A stretch of DNA of 64,000 nucleotides from Typha latifolia (GCA_019914945.1 CM034113.1:5064850-5128849), one strand, 5' to 3'; numbered from the stretch's first letter, positions 34,150 through 45,740 are shown. The notes: generated from the letters alone by a model not told the origin. Made by a program: numbers and translations.

Positions 34150-35153
34150 ATGATGGAGAATCGACAAAACCGAGTCGAGCATTGTCCCCTGACGAGCTTG
34201 CTTAGCCCGTAAGTCATTCACGGCCAACCGTAAGTCCTACACTTGAGTGCTAAGCTGATCAAACCATTCAGAGAACTGTGGAAACTCTCCCTCAGGGTGA
34301 TATGAGTCATCGTCAGAGCTGTCATCAGAACTGTCTCGGTGATCGACATTCAGCGGCGAAAGAGGAGGTCGTCTTGTAAGGAGACGGTGGATCATGAGCT
34401 TGACTCCTCTTAATTGTGATCTGATCCAATGTTTCTGGGCAGTAACTGATGCTTCTATGGTGTCCACTCTCACACCACTCTTCGTGCACAATTTGGTGAT
34501 GAAAATACCAAACGGCAAACCCTCACGAGGAGCTTTTTGTGTAGCTGACAAAATAGCATCCAAATCAATAGAAACCTCTGACAGTATCACATCAAGGAGG
34601 AAGTCCCGGTTCTGACTGATACTAGAATGCCGAGTCTTTGGAGTGATGTTGTAGAGACAGATGAGATGTAACATGTGAGCCACCGATGTCAGTTTCGCAT
34701 GTGGCATCATGTTACCTATCCACTTTTCCTCTTGTATTAATACATTACCAGCAAAATCTTGAACAGCAGGAAGAGGCTCAGAAGAGGAATATTGGAACTC
34801 GCCATCAAAAAGTTGGAATTCAGCACGGATGACTTCAGAGTCCAAATACATAGATACTCCTCGAACGGTGGACCGTATACATCATTCCAAAAGAGTGGCA
34901 TTACTAAAAAAAACTCCCAAACAACCTCCACATACGCTGTCCCGTCCATCCGACACACTAACAATCAACCTCGCTCAGTAAACATATTTTCTATCCCCAA
35001 GGTGCCAAAATCAGAGGGCCTTTCATAGATTATTGGACGAGTGGCAAAATTGTGTTTGTATCTCCCTGTAGCATTTGATGAAGAAAACTTGGCAGCCGAA
35101 GATGGTGAGGAAGGCGGCCTTGGCTTCTTGAAAACTGCAGCTTTTTTAGGCGT
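34150..35153 (-). pseudogene. Sire2 third ORF (plant-transposon-protein domain)
   Basis: The homologue of the Sire1 third ORF. The splice-acceptor-like TTTGTTTCTCTCTAG is kept, but the following ATG is ACG here (35153-35151), so the proposed start codon is lost. A frameshift near 34900 separates RPSDFGTLGIENMFTERG from MYLDSEVIRAEFQLFDGEF (34851). The rest reads NMMPHAKLTSVAHMLHLI, FLLDVILSEVSIDLDAIL and GLPFGIFITKLC, ending with the Ser/Asp-rich tail. The long uninterrupted C-terminal frame of 204 codons (34851-34237) is better preserved than in Sire1, where two stops occur in the same part. The role of the protein is unknown. Confidence 0.75.
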
Positions 35154-35289
35154 TCTAGAGAGAAACAAACCGCAAGATTCAACACATGCCCAAAGCATAC
35201 AAAAAATAACAAGAAAGCCAAAAAATCCTAGAAACCATAAAAGCCCTAAGTGAAATCCATCTTCCACTAGAAAAATATTTTATATAATG

Positions 35290-35675
35290 TGTCTAGATTT
35301 TATATATGAGCATATGCAAAAGTTATAAGATATTTGATGAAAAATATTAGAGTGAAAGATTAATTTTGAAATCAAAGTATTCAAAACGATTTTAGAATCT
35401 TTATTGAAGTGCTTAAACGGTGTCATGATGGTTGAAGAAGTATGAAATTTTACCTAAAGGCACAAGCACTTTGCATTCAACTATTTTGTGTGTCATTTGA
35501 ACAAGGCATTCAAACGCACTTCCCGTTCGAGTGCACCCTATAGCTATTCGAGTGCACCATACAGCCATTCGAGCGCACCCTATAGCCGTCCACACCACTT
35601 CACACATATAGAGTGATTGTTTTGGTTGTTTGGATGCACCCTATAGACGTTCACACATACAGAGGTGATGTTCAC
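35290..35675 (+). repeat. Sire-like LTR, left half (split by hAT copy 3)
   Basis: TATATATGAGCATATGCAAAAG resembles the early Sire LTR, and at 35490-35600 there are tandem GAGTGCACCCTATAGCCATTC units plus CGTTCACACATACAGAG, the companion string of the TTCGAA module. The right half would be 50476-50941. The call rests on partial similarity. Confidence 0.4.
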
Positions 35676-36130
35676 TAGGGGTGTAAATGAGGTGAGCCTG
35701 AGCGAGCCAGCTCTAGCTCAGGCTCGGCTCGAAATTACTTTCGAGCCTCATTATTCTACTCAGGCTAGGCTCAACTGAGCTCGAGTTGAGCCTAACCATG
35801 CCTAAGCCGAGCCCGAGCAAAGCTCAAGCTTGATTAGAGGATGAGGCGGTGGCGGCATGGACGACGACTTAACGAAGGAGGAGTCAAAGACGAATGGAGG
35901 AGGCAACGACAAGGAGATGATGAATGAAGGAGGGGGAGGAAGTCGACGGAGTGGACGAAGAAGAGGAGGCCAATGCTGAGGAGATGTCGATGTAGGAGGA
36001 GGAGGTCAACGAAGGAGAGGAGGAGGAGGCCGACGAAGAGGAGGAGGTGGTGCCGTGGTGGTGCCTTGCCGATGGAGGCCGACGAAGAGGGAGGAGGTGG
36101 CGACGCATGAGGTTAGGCTATGGGTGGTGA
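35676..36130. mobile_element. Non-autonomous hAT element copy 3, left half
   Basis: Starts TAGGGGTGTAAATGAGG and keeps the GAGCC/GGCTC subterminal repeats and the G/A-rich core of copy 1. Gypsy D has inserted after GGTGA at 36126-36130; the element resumes at 50087. The open frame at 35884-36108 (minus, Ser/His-rich) is low-complexity sequence, not a gene. Confidence 0.85.
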
Positions 36131-36903
36131 TGATACGATTTGGGCTTCACCGATGTCGTTTCGAGCATGGATACACTTTAGGGGTGTCTTTTATTCTTGT
36201 TTTATTATTTATTTCATAGAAAAATAAATTTTCTGTATGTCACATTTGAACGCGGGTGCAGTGCATTCAAACGCATTTGCGAACACCTTTATCAGGTTCG
36301 CAAATACAGAAAACACACAATGTGCATTCGAACGCGGTTGCAAACGCCTGTATCACGTTCACACATACAAAGAAAAGGTGTGGATGGCAACTATGAAATC
36401 ATGATTGAATGAATTGAGTTTTGCCCTAGTCTCCTTCATCTTCTTCTCTCTCGTACTCTCCTTCCCCAGCAACACCGCTTCTAGCCTCCCTCGACCGGCC
36501 ACTCACCCTAGTCCCTTAGGGGCGGCCCACTCCCCCCCTTCTTCCAATCTATCTATTACCTTGCCCTAATCCCTTCCATCACCCATAACCCTTCCACCAC
36601 CACGTATCCACTAGTGCCACCCCATTACCGCCGGTCTACCACCACCCATCATCATCCACGGATCCATAGACGGACTTCCTGATGTTCGTCCACTTCTCAG
36701 ACGATATCTCGAGATCCCACCGTCTGATATTCCTAAAATTATATTTGTTGGAAATCTCTTTTTCAGAGATACAACATATCAAAATTTCACGTTGATCCGA
36801 CGACTCCAACTTTTGAGATCTATTTTCAAAATTTTATGTCAGATTTTATCCATATCTAAAAAATGAGATAGATCAAACTTTAGCCTAAGGAGAGATCATA
36901 TCA
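36131..36903 (+). repeat. Gypsy D 5' LTR
   Basis: 773 bp. TTCGAACGCGG-type motifs lie at 36245-36360. The core block common to families A and B is present as AAGGTGTGGATGGCAAC, but the TATA portion is missing. Confidence 0.9.
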
Positions 36904-36984
36904 AGTAATCGAGTGGATGAGGGTGAGGGCGAGGGTGAGGGTAAGTTTCTCAGATACGCACTTCCTATGATAACCACCAGAGCC

Positions 36985-37836
36985 ATGGCTGCACGGTGAG
37001 ATGAGGAAAACAAGATTTCCCCAATAGAGGAGGGACAAACGATTGTGGGGACTTCCTGTGAAACCACCCGACCAAATCTGAATACGAAAGAGGCTAGCGT
37101 TCAAGCCATGATTGGGTCGCTTTCTGAACAAATGGCCATTAGCAACTACATGATGATGGAGATGATGCGAGAATTACGGGGACAAGGGAAGCCCTAGCGA
37201 ATGGAAATGCACCATCGACCCCATGGCGCGAGCTCCCCCTCCCCCATGAACTCGTAGCCACCGGTTCAGAATTTGCACCCATAAGAGCCTCTCCTGCTAC
37301 AACCCTATAGGCAGAGACAAGCAAGGATGGTTCCACCGGGCCCAGTTGCAAGTGAGCCCATTTGACGAGCGAACCACTATGGAGATCATCTTGGAGATCT
37401 AGATCCATGGGCGGGGCAATATGAACCGGAACCGCATTGAGTTAACAAAAATTGAAGGAGGAATCATCAACCATTCATGGTGCACCCTCCTCCAGTTAGA
37501 CAAGGACTGGGATATGATCCGGATTGAGACAACGGTATCCATAGACAAATCGTGCATCTCAAATTTTCAAAGTTCAAAAGTGGTGATCCGATTGATTGTT
37601 TGTATAGGGCAGAATAATTCTTTGCGTACCAAGGTACAGCGGAAGAATATAAGGTGACGCTCTTCCACCTTGAAGATGCGGCGCTTCATTGGTTTCGAGC
37701 AGCGAATGCCCATGAGACAATTGAAACTTGGGCCGATTTTTGCGCCAATATCACGCAACAATTTGGAGCGTCAGGGTATGAAGATTTCGATGCTCTCCTC
37801 TCAAAGATGGTGCAAAAGACCACAGTTGGGACATAC
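36985..37836 (+). pseudogene. Gypsy D gag, part 1
   Basis: The likely start is the ATG at 36985 (MAARWDEENKISPIEEG), about 80 bases after the LTR. An N-terminal region with EQMAISNYMMMEMMRELRG follows, then stops, then the capsid entry LKFSKFKSGDPIDCLYRAE (about 37560-37615), FHLEDAALHWFRAANAHE and FCANITQQFGASGYEDFDALL. It ends at MVQKTTVGTY, where gypsy C interrupts the codon series; the frame resumes at 46861 as EEFERISSRCQPPW after one copy of CATAC is discounted. Several stops are present. Confidence 0.85.
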
Positions 37837-38385
37837 TGTTACAATCCAACCACATGGGTTAAGTCGAGTTAAGTTGAGTCGAGTCTAATTAGTTATTTAG
37901 CTTTATCTTTCTATTTTGAATTTCAAATAAATCGGATAATCCGCATGTGGATCCTATAAATAGGGGTGGACATGAGTTGATAATGATCATTAAGAGAAAT
38001 CTGAGTTTAGCCAGTTATTATTTTCGTCATTATCTTTTTTTACATTAACCGTTGGATTGTCTTTATCTTCATAGGAGTAGATCTTAACCGTAGATCCCTT
38101 TCAAGCATCCAAACCCTAGCCACCTCCTACCTCCAGTAGCCATCCTACTACAAGACCGTCCACCACCACCCTTGGCCGTCCACCACCCTTCGATGACCGC
38201 CACAACGTCAGAAATTACCGTTCTACCCTCCCTGATCTATCTCCACTATTTTATTTTTAATTTTTTATTCCGACCTCTGATTTAAGTGAAACCTAAGTCA
38301 TTAGAACTCTAACTCAAGAGGCTACCTCCATCTAAATTTTCATAATCATCCTTTAGATGGATCGTTCCAAATCTGGTCTATAACA
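37837..38385 (+). repeat. Gypsy C 5' LTR
   Basis: TGTTACAATCC...TCTATAACA, 549 bp, TATA box CTATAAATA at about 37955-37963. Confidence 0.92.
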
Positions 38386-38449
38386 TTGGTATCAAAGCTC
38401 ATGTTCCTGAAAGGCTATAACTTTTGAAAATATTTTTGGTCGAATCAAA

Positions 38450-40320
38450 GGAGAACGCGAAGGAGATCCAAAAGGTCCAAACCGTCCTCAAAGACTTGAT
38501 CCAGGCCTTGACGGAGGCCATACTAGCCACCCCCACCGACCTGCGCTGCCAGCGCCGCCGGCCACGACGGGACAAAGTCAAACATAACCACCATTATCAA
38601 CCCATGAGGGAGGGGATGAGCCGGCCCAAATCGTGGCCTCAACCCCTCCTCCGGCAGCGGTGGGGACCCCTCCTGCCCTGCCGATCTTCCCTGATGCCAC
38701 TGCCATGCCAAAACTGCCTACAATAGTGTCCACGAGATCATCTTCCCCACCCACGATGGGAGCTAGGGCCAAAAACCCTAGCTTCCCACTAGCGGTTGTC
38801 CAAACACAACCTTTCACGTCGGCATCGGCTAGAAGACCGCTAGTCGCGGTGGTTCGTCCTATAGCAAATCCGCGGCTGGTGGTCGAAGGTCCGACGCTCC
38901 CATGCCCACCAGCGGCCACGGTTGGCTTCGTAGGGCCGATTACCGGCCAATGGTGGCCGCCGCAGCTACCGCCGATTGTCGGACGGCCAAACCCGACAGC
39001 CACAGTCGCGGGAAGCTACTCTTATGTCGGGGTAGCTTCGCCGTTGTTTTCCAGCACCAGTGCTCCATTACAATGGGGCCACTAGTCCCTTCAGCAGCCG
39101 TCGGGAGTCGGTGGACTGGCCGGCGACACACTAGGACCGCTGCTGCAATAGCTCGAGCCCGAGCTCGAGTTTGGCCCTCCATCGTCGCTCACCGCCATTC
39201 TACCACCGCGAGGACCAGCCAGGGGTCGACTGCCGGTGATCCCCGACCGAGCCCAACTGCTGCTGCCCCCCATGTACCCTGTGGCGGCACCCCTAGGCCG
39301 AATGCCAAATTTAGCCCTAGGGTTAGGTTATTAGAATGAAGGAGATGAAGTGCACAATTTTTGAGGTAGGCCAAATTTTTGCGAACAGGTTTGACCACCT
39401 CGTGCAAACCAGTTTGAAACCCATGAACAAGACCCCGAGCATGTGTACGAGCCCGAGGATGAATGGTGGAATGAACTAGTGGGCTCGCATCGTTAAACTG
39501 AGTTGAACCCGCTTGTAGCCCGGGGGCAACATGAGCCAAACTCGTGGGCCTATGAACCACGAGACCAGCCTCGACCCCTCGGTTACTTCGCCCGTGATGA
39601 CAAACCACATTTTGGGATCCAATCTCAGATCGTCAAGCTTGATTTTCCAAAATTTTCTAGAGGAGACCTGCTAGATTGGACCTATCTAGCGAAGTAGTTT
39701 TTCATGTACCATGGCATGCCCAACCACCAGAAGGTCCAGCTAGCCTCATTTTACCTGGAGGGTGTGGCGATTAGGTGGTAATAGTCGGCTGAGCAGACTC
39801 GACCATTTGAGTCTTGGCAGGACTTTGTAGATGCAATTTATGCTCGATTCGGTCTGACTCAGTACGAGGACTTTCAGGCTAAGTTGACTAACTGACTCAG
39901 TCAACAACAGTTCGAGCTTATCGGGAGGAGTTCGAGTGGATATGCAACCGAGTCACTAACTGGTTTGACTCGGCCCTAAAGAGTACCTTCATTAGTGGGC
40001 TTAGGCCTGACATTCAGGCTGAGGTCAAGGCTATGAGGCCCACTACTTCTGAAGAGGCCTTCTCCTTAGCTGTTCTAATGGAGTCCAAGTTGGATCAACT
40101 GATCCAGATCCGCAAGGCGAGAAGAAAGGCGGCCCAAGCCCACGGCCCACTAGAGACGGCATCTGCCCCGACTCAGACTACACCAACGGCTCAGCCTAAC
40201 CGACAGATTTACCCCCGGTCATAAATGCAAGCGCCAGCCAGCCCACGTTATATTCCTAGGTGGACTCGAAGAAGACGAACCCGAATCCATTGATTAACAC
40301 AAGATATATGAGTACAAGGG
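38450..40320 (+). pseudogene. Gypsy C gag with a long Pro-rich N-terminal region
   Basis: A frame with KEIQKVQTVLKDLIQAL (short coiled coil) begins near 38460. It is followed by an unusually G/C-rich, Pro/Ala/Val-rich stretch open for 150 codons at 38633-39085 (STPPPAAVGTPPALPIF...) and continuing with frame changes to about 39330. The capsid part starts at IVKLDFPKFSRGDLLDW (39620-39690) and goes on with FYLEGVAIRW, FVDAIYARFGLTQYEDFQ and FISGLRPDIQAEVKAMRPTT to MESKLDQLIQIRKAR (40033-40224). Half a zinc knuckle remains (RFTPGHKCKRQP, about 40208), then the element-end string CACCTTGAAGACAAGGTG. Stops are common. Confidence 0.75.
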
Positions 40321-40369
40321 CGTGAAAGACTAGTCACCTTGAAGACAAGGTGTTGGAAGCGTGGTGGAT

Positions 40370-40550
40370 TGTTACGATGAGACCATATAGGTTAAGTCGT
40401 GTCAAGTCGAGTCGAGTCGAGTCAAATTAGTTACTTAGCTTTATCTTTCTGTTTTGAATTTCAAATAAACTGAATAATCTGCATGTTGATCCTATCTATT
40501 AGGGATTTTACTCCCTATAAATAGGGGTGGACATGAGTTGATAATGATCA
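40370..40550 (+). repeat. Gypsy C 3' LTR, first part
   Basis: TGTTACGATGAGACC... up to ATAATGATCA, where gypsy B2 inserted. GATCA (40546-40550) is the left copy of its target duplication. Confidence 0.92.
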
Positions 40551-41306
40551 TGATAAATTTAGTTAGGATCTTTTCTTGTAAGTCGTATCGAATGTAGGTG
40601 GGGTTGCATTCGAACGCCCTTGCGAACGCCTGCATCAGGTTCGCAAATACAGAGAACGCATATTGTGCGTTCGAACGTGGGCGGGCAAGTTCGAACGCCC
40701 TCGTTCGAATGCCTACATCGCGTTCACATATACAGAGAACATCTTTTGTGCGTTCGAACACGATCGAGGGCATTCGAACGCGATCGCAGGAATCCGCTAG
40801 AACTAGAGTAATATATTGTTTTAGGATTTGTTGGCTAGCCTCTATAAATATGTGGATGGCAACCAACTTCAGAATGCTATTGGATTATTGATTTCTTGTC
40901 TCCCTATCATCTATCTACCCTAATCTCTCTCGACTGTCGAGCCACTCCTCTTATTTGGGATCTCGAGCACCTCGCTCCCTTCATCTATATCCTTTAACCA
41001 CATCCACAATCCACCTTCATCTCCATACCCATCCATAACCCTAACATCCACTCCACTCGTCACCACCACCATCACCCACGTTATTCCATATTTTTATCCT
41101 AGTTTTAGTTTGAATCTGCAAAGGGACAAATACAAACATTGTAGATCAGGGAGTTATGAATCTAATCCACTTAGTTTCGTAATTTTTTGAGTACTAGAGA
41201 ATATTTGACGAATATTTTCCCATAATTGCACGGACTGATTCTTGTAATACATCTAGATCTTGAAGGAATCATTGCGTAGCCTATCTTTGGTTTTTAGATC
41301 TTATCA
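40551..41306 (+). repeat. Gypsy B2 5' LTR
   Basis: TGATAAATTTAGTTAGG...GATCTTATCA, 756 bp. CGTTCGAACGCCC motifs lie at 40590-40790, and TATAAATA at 40843-40850 in GCCTCTATAAATATGTGG. It lacks a short T-rich block present near 45800. Confidence 0.93.
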
Positions 41307-41386
41307 AGTGGTATCAGAGCCTATCAAATTGGTATCAGAGCTTATCATTAGTATTAGAGCCTACCAAAGTGGTATTAAAGCAGGCG
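41307..41386 (+). promoter_or_regulatory. Fourfold primer-binding-site array of gypsy B2
   Basis: Four approximate 20-bp units follow the LTR: AGTGGTATCAGAGCC, ATTGGTATCAGAGCT, TAGTATTAGAGCC and AGTGGTATTAAAGCAGG, spaced by TATCAA-type linkers. The first is the best match to the initiator tRNA-Met complement. Confidence 0.8.
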
Positions 41387-41399
41387 ATGCTCAGAACTC

Positions 41400-42430
41400 T
41401 ATTAATGGTTGAAATTTGAGGAGGATTGGCATTATGAGGAGGAGGTTGATCCCTATGGAGATGGTGATAGACGTGCTTGAGGATTTAGAGAAGGTGATCA
41501 ATAAGCACAAAGGTTTAGACCTAAACCAAGGATCTTTCGCGAACCCGACAATGCTATTCGGGGGAGAACCGCATGCTTGGACTTCCCAAAATTCCAAGGC
41601 GGTGATCCAACGGATTGGGTGTTCCAAGTTGAACAATATTTTGATTGTCAAGGTACAACGGAAGATGCAAAAGTTTAGATGGCAAGCTTTCACCTCCAAA
41701 GAACGGCATTGCATTGGTATAGATTGATTCTTCGTGGTGGTGGATTTATCGGATGGGCTGATTTTTGTAGGAGGATTGCACGTAGATTTGGGACAACGAC
41801 ATATGAAGACTTTGCTACCACATTAATCAAGATGGTTCAGAGGACGACCGTATCGGAGTACCAAGCTGAGTTTGAGAGAGTTAGTAGTCATTATGAGCCA
41901 CCTTGGCCCGAATAGACATTGATGAGCACATTTATTTCAGGGCTGCGAGAGGAGATACAAGTGGATGTTCGTGCTCTATGTTCTACTACTCCTGATGAGG
42001 CCTTTGAGAAGGCCATGAGGATGGAGCAAAAACATAAGGCTCTAAAGATGGCAGCAAAAACCAATTGGGCTAATCAAGATGGACAGTTTGCACCTAGAAC
42101 GCCGGTTGGAAATTCTGTAGTTTTAAAAATAGCGGCTGTGAGTACTAGACCATGACCACCTTTGAGACCTTCTTCTGATGTCAGAAGAGGCACAAGAACC
42201 CCCATTTGAGCTGTCACACCTGCTCAGGTGGAGGAGCGAAGAGCGAAGGGCCTTTGCTTTCGATGTGATGAGCGTTTCTCCTCCTGTCATCGGTGTTCTA
42301 AATCAATCGGGAGTGTAATGCTTCTAGATGGTCTTGAGGAGGATGATGAGGTTGTTGATGATGGAGAGTGTCTAGAGGAGGTCCATGAAGAGACCGTTGA
42401 GGAGGGCGTGGAGGAAGATATCTAAGCTGA
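41400..42430 (+). pseudogene. Gypsy B2 gag with zinc knuckle
   Basis: The N-terminus is shortened relative to gypsy B1: the sequence runs from LLMVE, after a stop, straight to EDWHYEEEVDPYGDG. The capsid domain is clear: LDFPKFQGGDPTDWVFQVEQ, FHLQRTALHWYR, FCRRIARRFGTTTYEDFATT, MVQRTTVSEYQAEFERV and FISGLREEIQVDVRAL to MRMEQKHKALK (41679-42155). A stop near 42151 is followed by TPAQVEERRAKGLCFRCDE and RFSSCHRC, the C-x2-C-x7-H-x-C knuckle (about 42220-42300), then an acidic linker. Gag forms the capsid and packages RNA. Confidence 0.88.
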
Positions 42431-42800
42431 AATATCGATACATGCATATTCGGGTACTTCTGCGCCGATGATGTTATGAGTAGACGGACTCATTAGAAAG
42501 CATTGTGTGCACATCCTCGTTGATTAGGGGAGTACACACAACTTTCTAGATGAGAGGTTAGTGAGGAGATTGGGTTTGGATGCCGAACCGACCATGATAT
42601 TTGACGTTGCTATTGGAGACGACACGAAGCTTAAGACGGAGAGCTTGTGTCACCAGGTCAGTATACGGGTGCAAGGACACGACATCATTGTGGACTTGTA
42701 TCCGTTGGCGCTGCGTGGAGCGGACATTATCCTTAGTACTCAGTGGTTATAGAATTTGGGACCCATCACATTTGATTTCCGGAGCATGTGGATGAAATTT
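42431..42800 (+). pseudogene. Gypsy B2 protease
   Basis: A retropepsin domain with VHILVD, an in-frame TAG, then GSTHNFLDERLVRRLG, so the codon between the catalytic Asp and Gly is now a stop. VQGHDIIVDLYPLALRGADIIL and LGPITFDF follow, as in other Ty3/gypsy proteases. Gypsy D carries a different lesion at the same site. Confidence 0.85.
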
Positions 42801-42899
42801 AAACATGGAAACAAAGATGTGCGGTTGGATGGTATTCGGTCTTCGTCGATTCCTGCGATGCAGCCTATGATGAGGCTGCCTTGTGCGTATGATTTGACA

Positions 42900-44330
42900 T
42901 ATCTTCCTCAGTTAGGACCAACAGGAGATGAGCCTCAAATGAGTTTAGGTACTACCATTGAATTGTCTAATTTATTAGATAATATTTCTGGATGTTTTGA
43001 GGAGCCACAGGAGTTACCACCAAGGAGAGCGGCGGACTATCACATAGAGATTGTACTCGGGGCTGCACCGACAAACGTGAGGCCATATCAGTATCCACAT
43101 GTGCAAAAAGAAGTTATCTCAAAGATGATAGCCGAGATGTTGGAGCAAGATTTCATTCAACCGAGTCATAGCTCATACTCATCCCTCGTGCTATTGCTGC
43201 GAAAAAAGGACGGGACATGACGCTTTTGTGTCGACTATCGGGCACTAAATGCTATTACCATCAAGGATCGGTATCCTATTCCAGTTATAGAGGAGCTACT
43301 AGACGAGCTTGTAGGGGCGACTATATTTAGCAAGCTTGACTTGAGGGTCGGGTATCATCAAATTAGAGTTCACCCGACGAATGTGCACAAAACTACATTT
43401 CAGACTCTAGACGGGCATTACGAGTTCCGAGTGATGCCTTTTGGTCTCACCAATGCTCCAGCTACCTTTCTAGGCCTCATGAATGATATATTTCGGCCTC
43501 TCTTGTGAAGGTATGTCTTGGTAATTTTTGACGACATTTTGGTGTATAGTAGGACTGAATTGGAGCATTAGAGGCATTTGGAGGACATGCTGAATTTGTT
43601 GAAGCAAAACCAATTGAAGATCAAAAAGTCCAAGTGACTATGGGGAGTACCACAAGTGGAATATTTAGGCCACATAATTTCAGCGGATGGTGTAGCGGCG
43701 GATCCTCAAAAGGTTGCATGTATGACTACTTGGCCTATTCCTACTACTACCACCGGATTGAGAGGATTTTTAGGGCTAACCAGATATTATCGCTGATTTG
43801 TCGCTAGATATGGCAAGATCGCAGCTCCTCTCACTTGTTTGTTGAAAAAGGACTCTTTTAGATGGACAGATGAAGCCACTTCAGCCTTTGAAAAATTGAA
43901 AACACCAATGACGACAGCACCCGTTCTAGTGCTACCGGATTTCACCAAAGAGTTCATTGTCGAATGTGATGCGTCAGGTGTTGGCATAGAAACTGTACTA
44001 ATGCAAGGAGGACGTCCCATAGCCTTCCTTAGTAACGCTTTGTCACAAAAATCTCAGCAGTTATCAACTTATGAGAGAGAGATGTTGGCAATTCTGCATG
44101 CGGTAACAAAGTGAAGGCCTTATTTGATCGGTAGACGATTCATTATACGAACCGATCAAAGGAGTCTTCCATGCTTTATGGGACAGTGTATACACACTCC
44201 GGTATAGTAGAGATGGATCACAAAATTGTTGCGATATTATTATGAAATCCAATACAAGAAAGGAACAGAAAATAAAGCGGCGGATGCACTATCGCGCCTA
44301 TCCAATACCACTGAGCTTGCAGCCTATTCT
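42900..44330 (+). pseudogene. Gypsy B2 reverse transcriptase and RNase H
   Basis: Reverse transcriptase begins with DYHIEIVLGAAPTNVRPYQY and continues with FIQPSHSSYSSLVLLLRKKDGT (one stop), [20 protein letters not shown] and [17 protein letters not shown] (first catalytic Asp; G-to-V at RVGYHQ), then [15 protein letters not shown] and VLVIFDDILVYS, the F-D-D catalytic box, near 43520. [12 protein letters not shown] and [11 protein letters not shown] lead into RNase H, with EFIVECDASGVGIETVLMQ, AFLSNALSQKSQQLSTYERE and YYYEIQYKKGTENKAADALSR to 44310. It would make and process the cDNA. About ten stops interrupt it; catalytic motifs are otherwise legible. Confidence 0.92.
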
Positions 44331-45740
44331 TCTCCTACCTTTCCCTTCATTGACGAGCTGAGGTATGCATGTACATTTGACCCAGATATTTTGAGATTGT
44401 TGCAGGAGGTGATGGATGATCTGGACCGTCATCTAGAGTTAGAGAATTGAGGCAGTTTGTTGCTGGATCGCGGATTAATTCGGGTGCCCGCAAATGATGG
44501 ATTGCAGCAAAAATTATTGGAGCACTTCCACCAAACTCCATAATTTGGTCATGAGAGTGTCTTGAGGACTTATAGGAGGATATCTCAGAGTTGCACATGG
44601 CCAAGATTGAGGCGAGATGTGAGGAATTTTGTCCGTGCTTGCGAAGTCTGTCAAAGGGTTAAAGCAACCATATTGAAATCGATCAGATTACTTCAGCCTT
44701 TACCTATACCGGACTGTGTTTAGGAGAACATTTCTATAGATTTCATAAAGGGTCTTCCGCTAGTATGTTGAGCACGTATGTGCACTTTTCAACATTGTTA
44801 CATCCATTTTCAGCCAAGTCGGTGGCTGAAATTTTTGTTAGAGATGTTGCTTGGTTATATGGCATGCCACGCACAATTGTCTCAGATCGTGATCGTGTAT
44901 TTATGAGTGACTTTTGGATGGAGTTTTTCAGATTGTAGAGGACTCGACTAAACTTCAGTTCAACCTACCATCCATAGACGGACGGCCAAACCGAGATGGT
45001 CAATCGAGGCATTGAGTAGTACTTGAGGTGCTTTGTTGGAGAGATGCCAAGACGATGGTTGGAGTTCTTACCATGGGCGGAGTGGTCCTACAACACTGTC
45101 TACCATAGCAGCATTGGCATGACTCCATTTGAGGTGGTGTATGGATGCACGGGTCCGACGTTACTTACTTATGATCCAATGGCATCTGCAGATTGGACGG
45201 AGGTGGACTTAGCCTTGATGGATAGAGATACAACATTGAGGAGGTTGCGTGCTCATCTTAAACTTGCTCAAAACCGCATGAAGCAAGTTTATGATCATAG
45301 CCATAGGGAGCAAGAGTTTGACATCAACAGTTGGGTGTTTGTGAGGGTGCAACCGTATTGACAGGTGACTTTACATCCGATGCGAAACCAAAAGTTAGCA
45401 CATCGCTACTTTGGTCATTTTCGGGTGATGGAGTGTATTGGTTCGGTTGCATATCGTTTGGAGCTGCCGGAGTGTTCGATAGTGCATCCTGTCTTCCATG
45501 TTTCTTTGCTGAGGGAGCGGATTAGAGATCATGAATTCGTTGGACCAGCTCTACTAGAGCCAGCGGAGGACACTGAGATCGTTGAGCCAGTTTGTGTACT
45601 TGCTAGACGCCGACGATGACATGGTACCAGATTGAAGATGGAGATTCTAGTTGAGTGGCTTGGCAAGCCATCTGATGAGGCGACATGGGAGTTGGAGACT
45701 GACATTTTGGAGTGTTTCCTCGACTTTTCACCTTGAGAGC
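44331..45740 (+). pseudogene. Gypsy B2 integrase and chromodomain-like C-terminus
   Basis: The zinc-binding region has HFHQTP, FGHESVLRTYRR and RDVRNFVRACEVCQRVKA (H-H-C-C). The core is in shifted frames: PRTIVSDRDRVF-like codons near 44870-44900 and TDGQTEMVNRGIE-like near 44980. A clean frame at 45023-45361 has FLPWAEWSYNTVYHSSIGMTPFEVVYG. The C-terminal region has VAYRLELPECSIVHPVFHVS and ends with LKMEILVEWLGKPSDEATWE (about 45630-45700), a chromodomain-like block, which places this family with the chromoviruses. Frameshifts near 44765 and many stops inactivate it. Confidence 0.88.

Larger units (their letters stand above)
31308..35275 (-). mobile_element. Sire2: second Sire copy in permuted order
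   Basis: Reading the minus strand, the order is third ORF (35267-34150), polypurine tract, one LTR (33765-32629), primer-binding site and gag (32581-31309). A normal element runs LTR-gag-pol-third ORF-LTR, so here the 3' end of one element and the 5' end of another share a single LTR. This is the expected product of unequal recombination between tandem copies or of integration from a one-LTR circle. Both outer edges are abrupt: gag stops at a point equivalent to about 18630 of Sire1, and the third-ORF side stops just upstream of its start. No target duplication was seen. Confidence 0.85.

Noticed and set aside
34394..35253. Plus-strand frames over the Sire2 third ORF
   Set aside because: Antisense shadows; the minus-strand reading matches the Sire1 third ORF.
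38578..39003. 141-codon minus-strand frame in gypsy C
   Set aside because: Shadow of the G/C-rich, proline-rich gag region on the plus strand; no known domain.
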